Of a stretch of DNA of 13,376 nt, positions 5,293 to 12,769 are shown in pieces. The translations under genes were made by a program, and so were the position numbers. The stretch lies in NCBI GenBank assembly GCA_964553505.1, contig CAZKKX010000061.1, positions 1-13,376 of the forward strand, given 5' to 3'. A model generated the notes under the pieces. That model saw only the letters and a list, made by a program, of their open reading frames with translations. It ran no database searches and was not told the origin of the DNA. Source of the DNA: JAENZQ01 sp964553505. GTDB taxonomy: Bacteria; Bacillota; Clostridia; Peptostreptococcales; JAAYPU01. The number at the start of each line of letters is the position of its first letter. Position 1 is the first letter of the stretch.

Positions 5293-8200
5293 ATGAAAGA
5301 TACTATTTTCAAAAAAAACTATCTACCGGTATTGATTGTTTTATTAATACTTATGACATTTTTTTCTGTTACTGCATCAGCAGAAAGCCCATCAGATATA
5401 ACAGGGCATTGGGCAAAGGAAGAGATACTTAACTGGCAAAGTAAGGGGCTAATGACCGGTTATGCCGACGGCAGTTTTAAACCTGACAATCCCGTTACCA
5501 GAGCAGAGTTTATGACCTTGGTAAACAGAGCCTTCGGATTCAAAGCAAAAGCACAGATTTCTTTCTCAGATGTGCTTAATGAAGCATGGTATCATGATGA
5601 GATAGCAAAGGCTGTAGCTGCAGGATATATAAAGGGATATGAGGACGGCTCAATTAAACCGGACAACAGAATCAGCCGACAGGAAGCGGCTGTTGTTTTA
5701 GTAAGGCTGCTTAAGCTAAAAGCTGTTACTAAAGGTAGTGAGATATCAAAATTCAAAGATGTGGAAAGAATACACGTTTGGGCTAAAAGTGCAATAAATA
5801 CAGTGGTTTCAGGCAAATATATGTCCGGATATCCTGATGAAACCTATCGGCCTGCTAATCCTATCACCAGGGCAGAAACAGTAAAAGTTCTCTCCAAATC
5901 GATTGGAGAGTTGTACAATTTACCCGGGGTTTATGGCTCTGATGAAGTAAATATAATAGAAGGAAATGTCACGATCAATACGTCAGGCGTTACATTACAA
6001 AATGTTTTAGTTAAAGGATTGCTGAACCTCACTGCAGGGATCGGTGATGGGACAGTAACTTTAGAAGGTGTAAGGGTGCAGGGAAAAGTATTGATTAGTG
6101 GAGGAGGAGCCGACAGTATTATCCTGGAAGACTGTGTATTTGATGACGAAGTAATGGTTGACAGAAAAGACGGCAGAGTAAGGGTAGCTGCTCAGGGTAA
6201 TACAAAAATCAGAATCATCAGAGTTGAAGCAGGTTCGACAAAACTTGAAGAAAATTCACTTACAGAGGATGCGGATGGATTTATAAATGTTTATATGGAA
6301 TCTGGTGAAGAAATAGATCTTGACGGTGATTTTGAAGAAGTGACTATTACGACCCCAGGAACCAAGCTAAACCTGATAAGCGGAAGGATTAACACACTCA
6401 ATGCAGATAAGACTGCTGCCAATACCGAAATAACCCTTGGAGCGGATGCAACTGTAAACAAAATAAATATAGATGCTACAATTTCTGTATCAGGCAACGG
6501 TAGCATAGAAACAGCAGTAGTGAAGGCAGAAAACGTAATCATTGAACAAACACTTAAAAAAGTGGTGTTGGGGGAAGGGGTCTCTGCAGTAAGTGTAGCG
6601 GGGAAAATTGTTACTCAGTCTACAGAAAACACTCCTGTTAAGAAAACAACTACAAATGGCGGAGGAGGTAGCGGCAGAACCACACCTACCGTAACTTTGT
6701 CCTCAATAAATAACTTAACTCTTGTTACAGGAGAAATTAAAACTATTACAATAGATACAAATGCAAGGACCCTAAGTGCTATATGTGTTCAAAATGGTAC
6801 AACCGTAACGGCTAATATTTATGAGAATAAACTCACCGTTGAAGCGGGTAATGAACCAGGAACAGCACAAATATCTGTCACAGCTGAAAGAGATGGTTAC
6901 AAAAATAGGACAAGAACCTTTTATGTTACAGTATCTGATATAGGAGGGTCCAATACTTACATATTGACATTAGAAGCCTACCCACAAGCGGGTGGCAGTG
7001 TAGCCAACAACACTAACGCGGAACCATATACGGCAGGAGCAATAGTCAATGTGACAGCTATAGCCAATGACGGATACCGGTTTGCAAGTTGGACCGTTGA
7101 TGGTCAAATAGTGTGTACTGGTGCTGCTTTCGGCTACACCATGCCGTCTGCAGATACAGCCTTAACAGCAAATTTCATCCCGGAAGGATATATTCCCATA
7201 GCTACAGCCGATGAATTAAATAATATCCGTTATGATGGGGTGAATACCTTTGGCTATGGTACTCCTTATGAGGGTGAATATACAGGAGGAATGGATAAAA
7301 AATATCTTCAAGTGACTGATATTGATTTGGATACATCCCCATATAATGAAGGGCAGGGTTGGCAGCCCATCGGTACTGCCTGGAGCAATCCATTTATAGG
7401 GGTATTCAATGGAAACAATCTGAAGATTTTAAATCTGTTTATTGATAGACCCGATAGTGAGGGTGTAGGCCTTTTTGGCTATGCAGGTGAGGGTAGCACC
7501 TTGATAAGTATGAGTTTAGAGAATGTAGATGTAACAGGAAAAGATTATGCTGGAGGTTTAGTCGGTATAAGCGAAAAAGGTACTATTAAAGAATGTCATA
7601 CTACCGGAGATGTAAAGGGATACTTGGATGTTGGAGGTCTTGTAGGAAGCAACTATAACTTTGACTCTGATGTTTATGCTACCATAATTGATTCCGGCTC
7701 AACTGCCAATGCCACAGCTGCATATTCTGCAGGCGGGTTAGCAGGAAGCAATTATGGCTTAATAGAAGATAGCTGGGCGGCAGGGACTGTCATTATCGTA
7801 GGAAAAGATGATGAATATGCCGCCGGCGGACTGGTTGGAACCAACCATGGCTTTATTACCGATTCTTTCGCTTCAGGCGATGTTAATGGAAATTGTGGAG
7901 GAGGTCTGGTAGGTGAAAATTACAAAAATCCTGTTGCCAGTAACCTTAACGCTACTATTACCAATTCCCACGCCACAGGAAGTGTGAGTAAGGCTTGGTG
8001 TATTGGCGGTCTTGCCGGGTATAATAGTGGTGGAACTATTGGCAATTGTTATGCCTCAGGAGATATAAGTGGCGAAGAATCAGTTGCCGGTTTGGTAGGA
8101 GATAACTCCGGGGTGATTGAAAACTCCTTTGCTTTAAACAATATGATTACGAGAAGCGCCGGGAGCTACTCATCCTTTGGCAGGATTACTGGTTATAATC

Positions 8201-9369
8201 GCGGAACACTGGAGAACAATCATGCCTGGGTAGACATGAATTTTGTAAATATCGATTACACTCCCGTTTCTGATACAAATGGAGTAGACGGAATGAGCAT
8301 TTTTGATTGGATTATTGAAGATGGTGAGGTGACCAATTTCACTTTAGTGGTGCCGGAAATGAGCGGTACGGTGACAATAGAAGGGGAACTCAAATATGGC
8401 GAAGAATTAACTGCCGATACTTCAACTATAACGTATGACCCTTTAACAATAGCAGATGTACCTGCCTACCAGTGGTATCGTAGCGGAGCAGTTATAAGCG
8501 GGGCAACTGCTGCAACATACATTTTAGAAGAAGCTGATATCGGTCAATCCATGTTAGTTACCGTAACAGCCGACGGTACCAATGCTACAGGGAGTGTCAC
8601 CAGTGAACTGACGGCTATGGTAGAAAAAGCTGATGGTCCGGCAGCACCTGCATCACCGAAAGAAGCAGACAAGACCCATGACACTATTATACTTACTGCT
8701 AATGAAGAACACCAATTCAGCATAGATGGAGGAAGCACATGGCAGGACAGTAATGAGTTTACGGGGCTATCACCGAATACGGAGTACACATTAAGGGCAA
8801 GAATTAAAGAAACAGCAACCCACAAGGCATCTCAGCCAAGTGAACCCTTGAATGTTCAAACATTACAAATAGTTTCTCAGTTGGCAGAAGGAGATATAGT
8901 AGAGTTTGATGACAGAGATTATTTTGTACTGAATCCGGCCACCGGATATCTGCTTGGTGTTCAATCCATTAACTCTCCAACGGGTGATTTAATAAATTGG
9001 GGACCTAATAATGACAACCCCTCCTACATTAAAACGTTCCTTGACAACTGGTTTGAAAGCAATATTCAAAATAAGGATGTTGTACAATCATTTGGAGGGA
9101 GTTTTGACAAGATCGGTCTAATAAGCAGCGCCGACTGGAATAACCGCCCGGCTGAAGTGACAAACCCTGATTATGTTCGAATCGGAAGAACCTGGACTAG
9201 CACCAAAGCGGGAAGTACGACCCATGTCTGGCAGATAAAATCCGAAGACGGCAGCTTGATTCAGGGGCATGCATCGTCTTCTTATGGAGATGTTCGTCAT
9301 GCTATTAAAATTCTTTCGAATTTAGCTGTAGAAACTGTTGATGACAAGATGGTTGTTATGGTTCCTTAA
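5293..9369 (+). CDS. Giant SLH-anchored surface protein with Ig, InlB-type and GLUG repeats
   Basis: 1358 residues from ATG at 5293, fixed by GAGGAGG five bases upstream. Residues 1-30 are a Sec signal peptide ending TASA. Three SLH domains follow (about 35-85, 90-140, 153-205), with VTRAEF, ISRQEA and ITRAET at their conserved sites; SLH trimers hold proteins to pyruvylated secondary cell-wall polymer. Next is a beta-rich region (215-455) with repeating short strands such as VTLEGVRVQGKVLISGGG, then a GGGGSG linker, an Ig-like domain (about 463-555), an InlB-type repeat (555-632), and eight GLUG repeats (about 635-993; GGLVG, GGLAG or AGLVG cores, last copy degenerate GRITG). After these come another Ig-like domain (AYQWYRSGAVISGATAATY), an Fn3-like module, and a C-terminal DUF6273-like domain (1197-1358). 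The architecture suggests an adhesin or polymer-binding protein displayed on the S-layer. No catalytic motif is recognised. It is probably co-transcribed with the small upstream gene and regulated with the divergent HTH gene. Confidence 0.93.
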   Translation: MKDTIFKKNYLPVLIVLLILMTFFSVTASAESPSDITGHWAKEEILNWQSKGLMTGYADGSFKPDNPVTRAEFMTLVNRAFGFKAKAQISFSDVLNEAWYHDEIAKAVAAGYIKGYEDGSIKPDNRISRQEAAVVLVRLLKLKAVTKGSEISKFKDVERIHVWAKSAINTVVSGKYMSGYPDETYRPANPITRAETVKVLSKSIGELYNLPGVYGSDEVNIIEGNVTINTSGVTLQNVLVKGLLNLTAGIGDGTVTLEGVRVQGKVLISGGGADSIILEDCVFDDEVMVDRKDGRVRVAAQGNTKIRIIRVEAGSTKLEENSLTEDADGFINVYMESGEEIDLDGDFEEVTITTPGTKLNLISGRINTLNADKTAANTEITLGADATVNKINIDATISVSGNGSIETAVVKAENVIIEQTLKKVVLGEGVSAVSVAGKIVTQSTENTPVKKTTTNGGGGSGRTTPTVTLSSINNLTLVTGEIKTITIDTNARTLSAICVQNGTTVTANIYENKLTVEAGNEPGTAQISVTAERDGYKNRTRTFYVTVSDIGGSNTYILTLEAYPQAGGSVANNTNAEPYTAGAIVNVTAIANDGYRFASWTVDGQIVCTGAAFGYTMPSADTALTANFIPEGYIPIATADELNNIRYDGVNTFGYGTPYEGEYTGGMDKKYLQVTDIDLDTSPYNEGQGWQPIGTAWSNPFIGVFNGNNLKILNLFIDRPDSEGVGLFGYAGEGSTLISMSLENVDVTGKDYAGGLVGISEKGTIKECHTTGDVKGYLDVGGLVGSNYNFDSDVYATIIDSGSTANATAAYSAGGLAGSNYGLIEDSWAAGTVIIVGKDDEYAAGGLVGTNHGFITDSFASGDVNGNCGGGLVGENYKNPVASNLNATITNSHATGSVSKAWCIGGLAGYNSGGTIGNCYASGDISGEESVAGLVGDNSGVIENSFALNNMITRSAGSYSSFGRITGYNRGTLENNHAWVDMNFVNIDYTPVSDTNGVDGMSIFDWIIEDGEVTNFTLVVPEMSGTVTIEGELKYGEELTADTSTITYDPLTIADVPAYQWYRSGAVISGATAATYILEEADIGQSMLVTVTADGTNATGSVTSELTAMVEKADGPAAPASPKEADKTHDTIILTANEEHQFSIDGGSTWQDSNEFTGLSPNTEYTLRARIKETATHKASQPSEPLNVQTLQIVSQLAEGDIVEFDDRDYFVLNPATGYLLGVQSINSPTGDLINWGPNNDNPSYIKTFLDNWFESNIQNKDVVQSFGGSFDKIGLISSADWNNRPAEVTNPDYVRIGRTWTSTKAGSTTHVWQIKSEDGSLIQGHASSSYGDVRHAIKILSNLAVETVDDKMVVMVP

Positions 9370-9377
9370 AACCAATA

Positions 9378-9432
9378 GGGGGACAAGGGGGGACAATGAA
9401 CCTGTCCCCCAATGCCATGTCCCCCAATGCCA
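9378..9432. repeat. Nested inverted and tandem repeat GGGGGACA / TGTCCCCC
   Basis: GGGGGACA occurs at 9378-9385 and 9388-9395; its complement TGTCCCCC occurs at 9403-9410 and 9418-9425. The inner pair can form an 8-bp hairpin with loop ATGAACC, and the outer pair encloses it. The right half is also an exact tandem duplication of TGTCCCCCAATGCCA (9403-9417 and 9418-9432). The element begins eight bases after the SLH stop codon and is far more GC-rich than its surroundings. No T-tract follows, so it is not a standard terminator, though it may block 3' decay. Similar palindromes are typical of REP-like, transposase-mobilised repeats. The remainder of 9433-9580 shows no gene. Confidence 0.75.
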
Positions 9433-9560
9433 CGATGGAATATTTTCTAATTTCATTTTCATGATTGGTTTCCTTTCTTTATTTACAAAAGTGCTTTGTT
9501 TTTTCACTATGCAATGCTTTAAAATGAAATGCAAAACAATTTTTAAAATTATTATTGAAG

Positions 9561-9591
9561 AAAAAAGTAAGTCTCTTGCCTTACTATTTTT
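9561..9591 (+). terminator. Weak terminator-like hairpin
   Basis: An A-run leads into AGTAAG (9566-9571), an 8-base loop, CTTACT (9580-9585), and then ATTTTT. The stem is only six base pairs and the T-run is short, so this is a modest candidate for ending the SLH transcript about 200 bases downstream of its stop. Confidence 0.35.
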
Positions 9592-9613
9592 CTATATAGA
9601 AATGTGGTATATT
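9589..9613 (+). promoter_or_regulatory. Extended -10 promoter and palindrome before the DUF401 gene
   Basis: TATATT (9608-9613), preceded by TGTGG, is an extended -10, and the local sequence ATGTGGTAT is identical to that at the perR promoter. The -35 is poor. A perfect 14-base palindrome TTTCTATATAGAAA (9589-9602) fills the spacer, a position where a bound repressor would block polymerase. Confidence 0.4.
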
Positions 9614-9688
9614 AATGAAGAAAATAAGTAAATAAGTTAGAGATATATTGAGATGCCCTTTGTTTTTCTATAAATAGAGGAGAAAGAA

Positions 9689-10906
9689 ATGAAAGAATTG
9701 TTTGTTGTTGTTACATCGTTTTTAATTATTCCGGTATTGTGTAAAAGAAAGGTTTCTATTGGTATCTCCATTTGTACAAGTGGACTAATAATGGCAATTC
9801 TGGGAGGGCTGGAATTTGCTGATTTTAAAGATGTTATTGCTGAAACATTTTTCGATTTCAAAAAATTACAGCAGTTTATCATTGTATCAGAAGTAGCTAT
9901 TATAGGGGTTCTGCTTAGAAAATATAGAATCATTGATGAGATGTTGGATTACTTGATATTAGTTGTGAATAGCAAAAGATTGCTTTTCATGTTTATACCT
10001 GCATTTATAGGCATGTTAAGCGTACCTGGCGGAGCTATTATGTCGGCACCATTGGTTGATAAATTAGGAGAAAAATCTAATATTCCTAAATATGACCGGG
10101 CAGTTATCAATTTGATTTATCGTCATATCTCTATGCATATTATGCCATATGCAATAGGATTTCTCCTTGTAATGTCATTGATGCCTCAAATTTCGATCTA
10201 TAAACTTATAGGATTGAATAGTGTTTTTGTTGTTATATACGTTATTAGTGGTTATTTTTTATATATTCGTAAAGTTGAAAATAGTAAAAATGATAACTAC
10301 TCTTTTAAATGGAAAAATGTAATCAAACTCTTGAAATTAACGGCACCTATTTATATCTCAATATTATTAAATTTAGTATTAGGCATTCCTTTTTATCTGG
10401 GTATGCTTGCAAATTTGCTGGTATTATTCTTACTGCATCCTACAAAGACATTTTTAATCGATACAATAAAGTCTTTTAATTTTAATGTTCTTTATGCATT
10501 GATCGGGGTTTATCTCATTCAAAGTATAATTGGGCGTATGGAAGCTCTAACCTCATTTTTGACCTTGACTTTTTCTAATCCTAATACTGTTATATTAGGT
10601 ATAGTGGCAATATCCTTTTTCTTTGGAATTACGACAGGTTATCAACCGACAGCTCTTGGAATTGTATTGCCTATTCTGGGCACACTTTCTTTATCAGATG
10701 ATTTGTTGCTGCTGTACTGCCATTTTACCTTTGTTTGGGGATTTATCGGATACTTTTTTTCACCTTTACATTTGTGTCAGCTCTTTACTTGCGAATATCT
10801 TCAAGTACCGACCATGGACTTGTATAGAAGATATTGGAAGTTTTTTGTTTGTCTTCTGTTTTTTCTTGTTTTGAGCTATTTCATCATGAGGATGATCTTT
10901 ATATGA
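9689..10906 (+). CDS. DUF401-family integral membrane protein (putative transporter)
   Basis: 405 residues with about ten hydrophobic segments spread over the chain and no signal peptide beyond the first membrane helix. The family hallmarks are visible: FIGMLSVPGGAIMSAPLVDK near residues 109-128, the YRHISMHIMPYAIGFLL segment after it, GITTGYQPTALGIVLPIL near 313-330, and SPLHLCQLFTCEYL near 360. DUF401 proteins belong with the ion-transporter-like membrane families; their substrate is not established, so none is assigned. ATG at 9689 follows GAGGAGAAAG closely. The gene is alone on its strand and converges with the Staygreen-like gene across a shared terminator-like hairpin. Its transcription is probably controlled at the palindrome at 9589-9602. 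Confidence 0.88.
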   Translation: MKELFVVVTSFLIIPVLCKRKVSIGISICTSGLIMAILGGLEFADFKDVIAETFFDFKKLQQFIIVSEVAIIGVLLRKYRIIDEMLDYLILVVNSKRLLFMFIPAFIGMLSVPGGAIMSAPLVDKLGEKSNIPKYDRAVINLIYRHISMHIMPYAIGFLLVMSLMPQISIYKLIGLNSVFVVIYVISGYFLYIRKVENSKNDNYSFKWKNVIKLLKLTAPIYISILLNLVLGIPFYLGMLANLLVLFLLHPTKTFLIDTIKSFNFNVLYALIGVYLIQSIIGRMEALTSFLTLTFSNPNTVILGIVAISFFFGITTGYQPTALGIVLPILGTLSLSDDLLLLYCHFTFVWGFIGYFFSPLHLCQLFTCEYLQVPTMDLYRRYWKFFVCLLFFLVLSYFIMRMIFI

Positions 10907-10907
10907 T

Positions 10908-10954
10908 AAAAAGTCAGTAAGCTAAACATTGAGTTTTAATTACTTACACTTTTT
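10908..10954. terminator. Bidirectional terminator-like hairpin between convergent genes
   Basis: AAAAAGT-CA-GTAAG (10908-10921) can pair with CTTAC-ACTTTTT (10943-10954), leaving a two-base bulge and a 21-base loop. A-run and T-run ends serve both directions, which fits the two genes converging here. The long loop lowers confidence. Confidence 0.45.
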
Positions 10955-10964
10955 CATAGTTTAC

Positions 10965-11441
10965 CTATTCAAAAATAAGAGTGTAATGTAAATACAACCG
11001 AGGTGTCCCATAATAAACAACTTGCCTAAATTGAGGATAAATGGATTCATAATAAATATAGATCGGAGCATCAAGAAAATCAGGATTGTGAGCATAAAAG
11101 AACCTATCTCCATAAATAATACCTTTTAAAGCTACATTCATCTCTTTAAGGAAAATATTGAAACGAATAGCTGAATAATACTCGTTAAATTCACCACCGC
11201 TGACATATGCTTTTCCAAATAAAACACATTGATTCTGTAAGCTTTTCCGCCACTCGGCTATTACTTCATCTCGCATTTTCTTATCAATTGCATCATAGTC
11301 ATATACATATCCAACGCTTAAAAAAAGCTCTGAGGTTATATCCGAATGCGTCAAGGTATATTTTCTTCCTTCGGCAGGGTGAAAAAAAGTTGCAGGCGGA
11401 ATATATTTGACTGATAATTTTTCAGGGTTAAAATCAGACAT
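10965..11441 (-). CDS. Staygreen-family protein
   Basis: 158 residues, close to the size of bacterial Staygreen-domain proteins. The signature is plain at the start: FNPEKLSVKYIPPAT, then GRKYTLTHSDITSELFLSVG, followed by the conserved middle RDEVIAEWR, YVSGGEFNEYYSAIRFNIFL and the closing DAPIYIYYESIYPQFRQVVY. In plants and algae Staygreen (SGR) removes magnesium from chlorophyll a, and some bacterial homologues have been reported to show dechelatase activity. Nothing around this gene suggests photosynthesis, so its role here is unknown; action on another metal-tetrapyrrole would be a guess. No signal peptide or membrane segment is present, so it is cytoplasmic. The start at 11441 has only a modest ribosome site (AGAAAGTGAT about six bases upstream). 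The gene is divergent from perR and rubrerythrin. Confidence 0.9.
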   Translation of the reverse strand: MSDFNPEKLSVKYIPPATFFHPAEGRKYTLTHSDITSELFLSVGYVYDYDAIDKKMRDEVIAEWRKSLQNQCVLFGKAYVSGGEFNEYYSAIRFNIFLKEMNVALKGIIYGDRFFYAHNPDFLDAPIYIYYESIYPQFRQVVYYGTPRLYLHYTLIFE

Positions 11442-11463
11442 TGTAAATCACTTTCTATAAATA

Positions 11464-11490
11464 ATAATGATCGTTCTAAGAACATTATAT
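11464..11490 (-). promoter_or_regulatory. Probable promoter and operator of the Staygreen-family gene
   Basis: On the minus strand TATAAT (11485-11490) is a perfect -10, though its -35 is weak. Overlapping it are ATAATG (11464-11469) / CATTAT (11483-11488) and the perfect palindrome GTTCT-A-AGAAC (11473-11483). An inverted repeat over the -10 and start point suggests repression. ATAATG/CATTAT resembles half-sites bound by Fur-family proteins, so the neighbouring PerR-like protein is a candidate. Confidence 0.4.
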
Positions 11491-11580
11491 GTTTTTGAGC
11501 CCGGACCGGTGATTTATAATTTCAATATAAATGAAGTTTATTGAGAAAAGAAAACAAAAATTTTTTTTTTATTTTTTCTA

Positions 11581-11609
11581 TTGCATTTAATAATAACATG
11601 TGGTATCAT
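11581..11609 (+). promoter_or_regulatory. Promoter of the perR-like gene
   Basis: TTGCAT (11581-11586) and TATCAT (11604-11609) are separated by 17 bases, with TG one base before the -10 (TGTGGTATCAT). It is preceded by a long T-rich tract (11561-11580) that may act as an UP-like or curved element. Confidence 0.7.
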
Positions 11610-11611
11610 TA

Positions 11612-11640
11612 TATTAAATCAAACTTAGTTTGATTTAATA
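11612..11640. promoter_or_regulatory. 29-bp perfect palindrome, probable PerR operator
   Basis: The arms run 11612-11625 and 11627-11640 around a single T at 11626, with all 14 base pairs matching; the central part is TCAAACT-T-AGTTTGA, the 7-1-7 layout used by Fur-family regulators. It begins two bases after the -10 and so covers the expected start point. A protein bound there would block transcription of the gene downstream, whose product is itself a Fur-family regulator. The bases differ from the Bacillus PerR box (TTATAATnATTATAA), so this would be a lineage-specific site. Confidence 0.65.
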
Positions 11641-11687
11641 ATAGGTTTCTTTTAGTATTTAATATCTTTATGGAAAGAAGAATTTGT

Positions 11688-12110
11688 ATGAAAAGTTCTG
11701 ATGAAACACTAACGGAAAAACTGAATAAAAAGGGTTTAAGACCATCTCATCAAAGAATCAAAATATTAGAGTATCTTGCCAGTCACCCCTGTCATCCAAC
11801 GGCAGAGCAAGTATTATCTGAGATGAAAAAAGAGTTGCCTACCTTATCTAAGTCTACGGTTTATAAAACCTTAAACGCATTTGTAGAGGCGGAAATGCTC
11901 AGAGAAATAACCATAGAAAACAATGAGATCAGGTATGAGTATAATTTAGCCGATCATGGGCATTTCAAATGTGAAAAATGTGGTGAGGTATATGATTTTG
12001 AAATCGACTTAGAAGCTTTACAGTCTGAAAAACTCAATGGTTTTAGAATCAATGATAAAAATATTTATTTTAAAGGTATTTGTAAAAGCTGCTTAAAGAA
12101 AAACATTTAG
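11688..12110 (+). CDS. perR: Fur-family peroxide-stress regulator, PerR-like
   Basis: 140 residues from ATG at 11688, chosen because GGAAAGAAG stands just upstream; ATG at 11670 would place that site inside the gene. The winged helix is GLRPSHQRIKILEYLASHPC followed by HPTAEQVLSEM and STVYKTLNAFVEAEML. Structural zinc sites are CEKC and CKSC. Regulatory-site residues aligned with Bacillus subtilis PerR are the His of HPTA (His37), both His of DHGHFKC (His91, His93) and the Asp of CGEVYDF (Asp104). The PerR Asp85 position holds Glu (RYEY), as is usual in Fur. PerR proteins lose DNA binding when hydrogen peroxide oxidises iron-ligating histidines. The rubrerythrin gene 54 bases downstream is a classic PerR target, and the palindrome over its own promoter suggests autoregulation. 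A Fur or Zur role is less likely but not excluded. Confidence 0.85.
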   Translation: MKSSDETLTEKLNKKGLRPSHQRIKILEYLASHPCHPTAEQVLSEMKKELPTLSKSTVYKTLNAFVEAEMLREITIENNEIRYEYNLADHGHFKCEKCGEVYDFEIDLEALQSEKLNGFRINDKNIYFKGICKSCLKKNI

Positions 12111-12164
12111 ATATTTAAGCGGCGATTATATAAAAAAACTATAATTTAAAGGAGAGATTATTAT

Positions 12165-12707
12165 ATGAAGAAATTTGTATGTTCAGTATGTGGTTATGTT
12201 CATGAAGGAGAAAGTGCGCCGGAAAAATGTCCCCAGTGCAATGCCCCATCATCCAAATTTATAGAGCAAGGTGGCGAAATGTCCTGGGCTGCGGAACATG
12301 TTGTAGGAGTTGCTCAGGGTGTCAGTGAGGACATAATTGAAGATCTTAGAGCTAATTTTACAGGAGAGTGTACAGAAGTAGGCATGTACCTTGCGATGGC
12401 AAGAGTAGCCCATAGAGAAGGCTATCCCGAGGTTGGCATGTATTATGAAAAAGCAGCCTATGAAGAAGCAGAACATGCTGCAAAGTTTGCTGAACTGCTT
12501 GGTGAAGTCATTACAAACTCTACAAAGAAAAACCTTGAAATGCGTGTTGAGGCAGAAAATGGTGCAACAGCGGGAAAGGCTGATCTTGCGAAGAGAGCAA
12601 AAGCTGCTAATCTGGATGCAATTCATGATACCGTTCACGAGATGGCAAGAGATGAAGCAAGACACGGTAAGGCCTTCGAAGGATTGCTGAAACGTTATTT
12701 TAAATAA
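12165..12707 (+). CDS. Reverse rubrerythrin (rubredoxin domain first), NADH-peroxide defence
   Basis: 180 residues. An N-terminal rubredoxin-like iron site (Cys 6, 9, 22, 25 in FVCSVCGY and EKCPQCNA) is followed by a ferritin-like four-helix domain with diiron ligands in NFTGECTEVGMY, AAYEEAEHAAKF and ARDEARHGKAF. Classical rubrerythrins carry the rubredoxin domain at the C-terminus, so this is the reversed type known from clostridia, where it reduces hydrogen peroxide (and oxygen) with electrons from NADH via a reductase. It is cytoplasmic. ATG at 12165 follows AAAGGAGAG. The perR-like gene is 54 bases upstream on the same strand and a strong terminator is 30 bases downstream, so the two probably form one operon. 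A TATAAT at 12140-12145, with ATTATA at 12125-12130, might add an internal promoter. Confidence 0.95.
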   Translation: MKKFVCSVCGYVHEGESAPEKCPQCNAPSSKFIEQGGEMSWAAEHVVGVAQGVSEDIIEDLRANFTGECTEVGMYLAMARVAHREGYPEVGMYYEKAAYEEAEHAAKFAELLGEVITNSTKKNLEMRVEAENGATAGKADLAKRAKAANLDAIHDTVHEMARDEARHGKAFEGLLKRYFK

Positions 12708-12736
12708 GCAGATATAATTAATAGTTTAATCTAAAG

Positions 12737-12769
12737 AAAAGACCTAATATGCTATATTAGGTCTTTTTT
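12737..12769 (+). terminator. Rho-independent terminator after rubrerythrin
   Basis: GACCTAATAT (12741-12750) pairs perfectly with ATATTAGGTC (12754-12763) around a GCT loop, with an A-run before and TTTTTT (12764-12769) after. The 10-bp stem with flanking A/T runs is a classic intrinsic terminator for the perR-rubrerythrin transcript. Confidence 0.9.

Noticed and set aside
5592..9300. Minus-strand ORFs of 60-93 residues inside the SLH gene
   Set aside because: They are antisense to a continuous reading frame with recognisable domains throughout, and none has its own signals.
9378..9432. CRISPR array or rho-independent terminator
   Set aside because: Units are palindromic and adjacent without unique spacers of constant length, and no T-run follows the hairpin.
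9322..9631. Small ORFs on both strands over the GGGGGACA repeat
   Set aside because: Their proteins contain repeat-derived strings such as WHWGTWHWGTG and lack convincing ribosome sites; they are products of the repeat, not genes.
12249..12665. Minus-strand ORF of 138 residues and overlapping plus-strand ORF inside rubrerythrin
   Set aside because: Both are out-of-frame shadows of a gene with intact iron-binding motifs.
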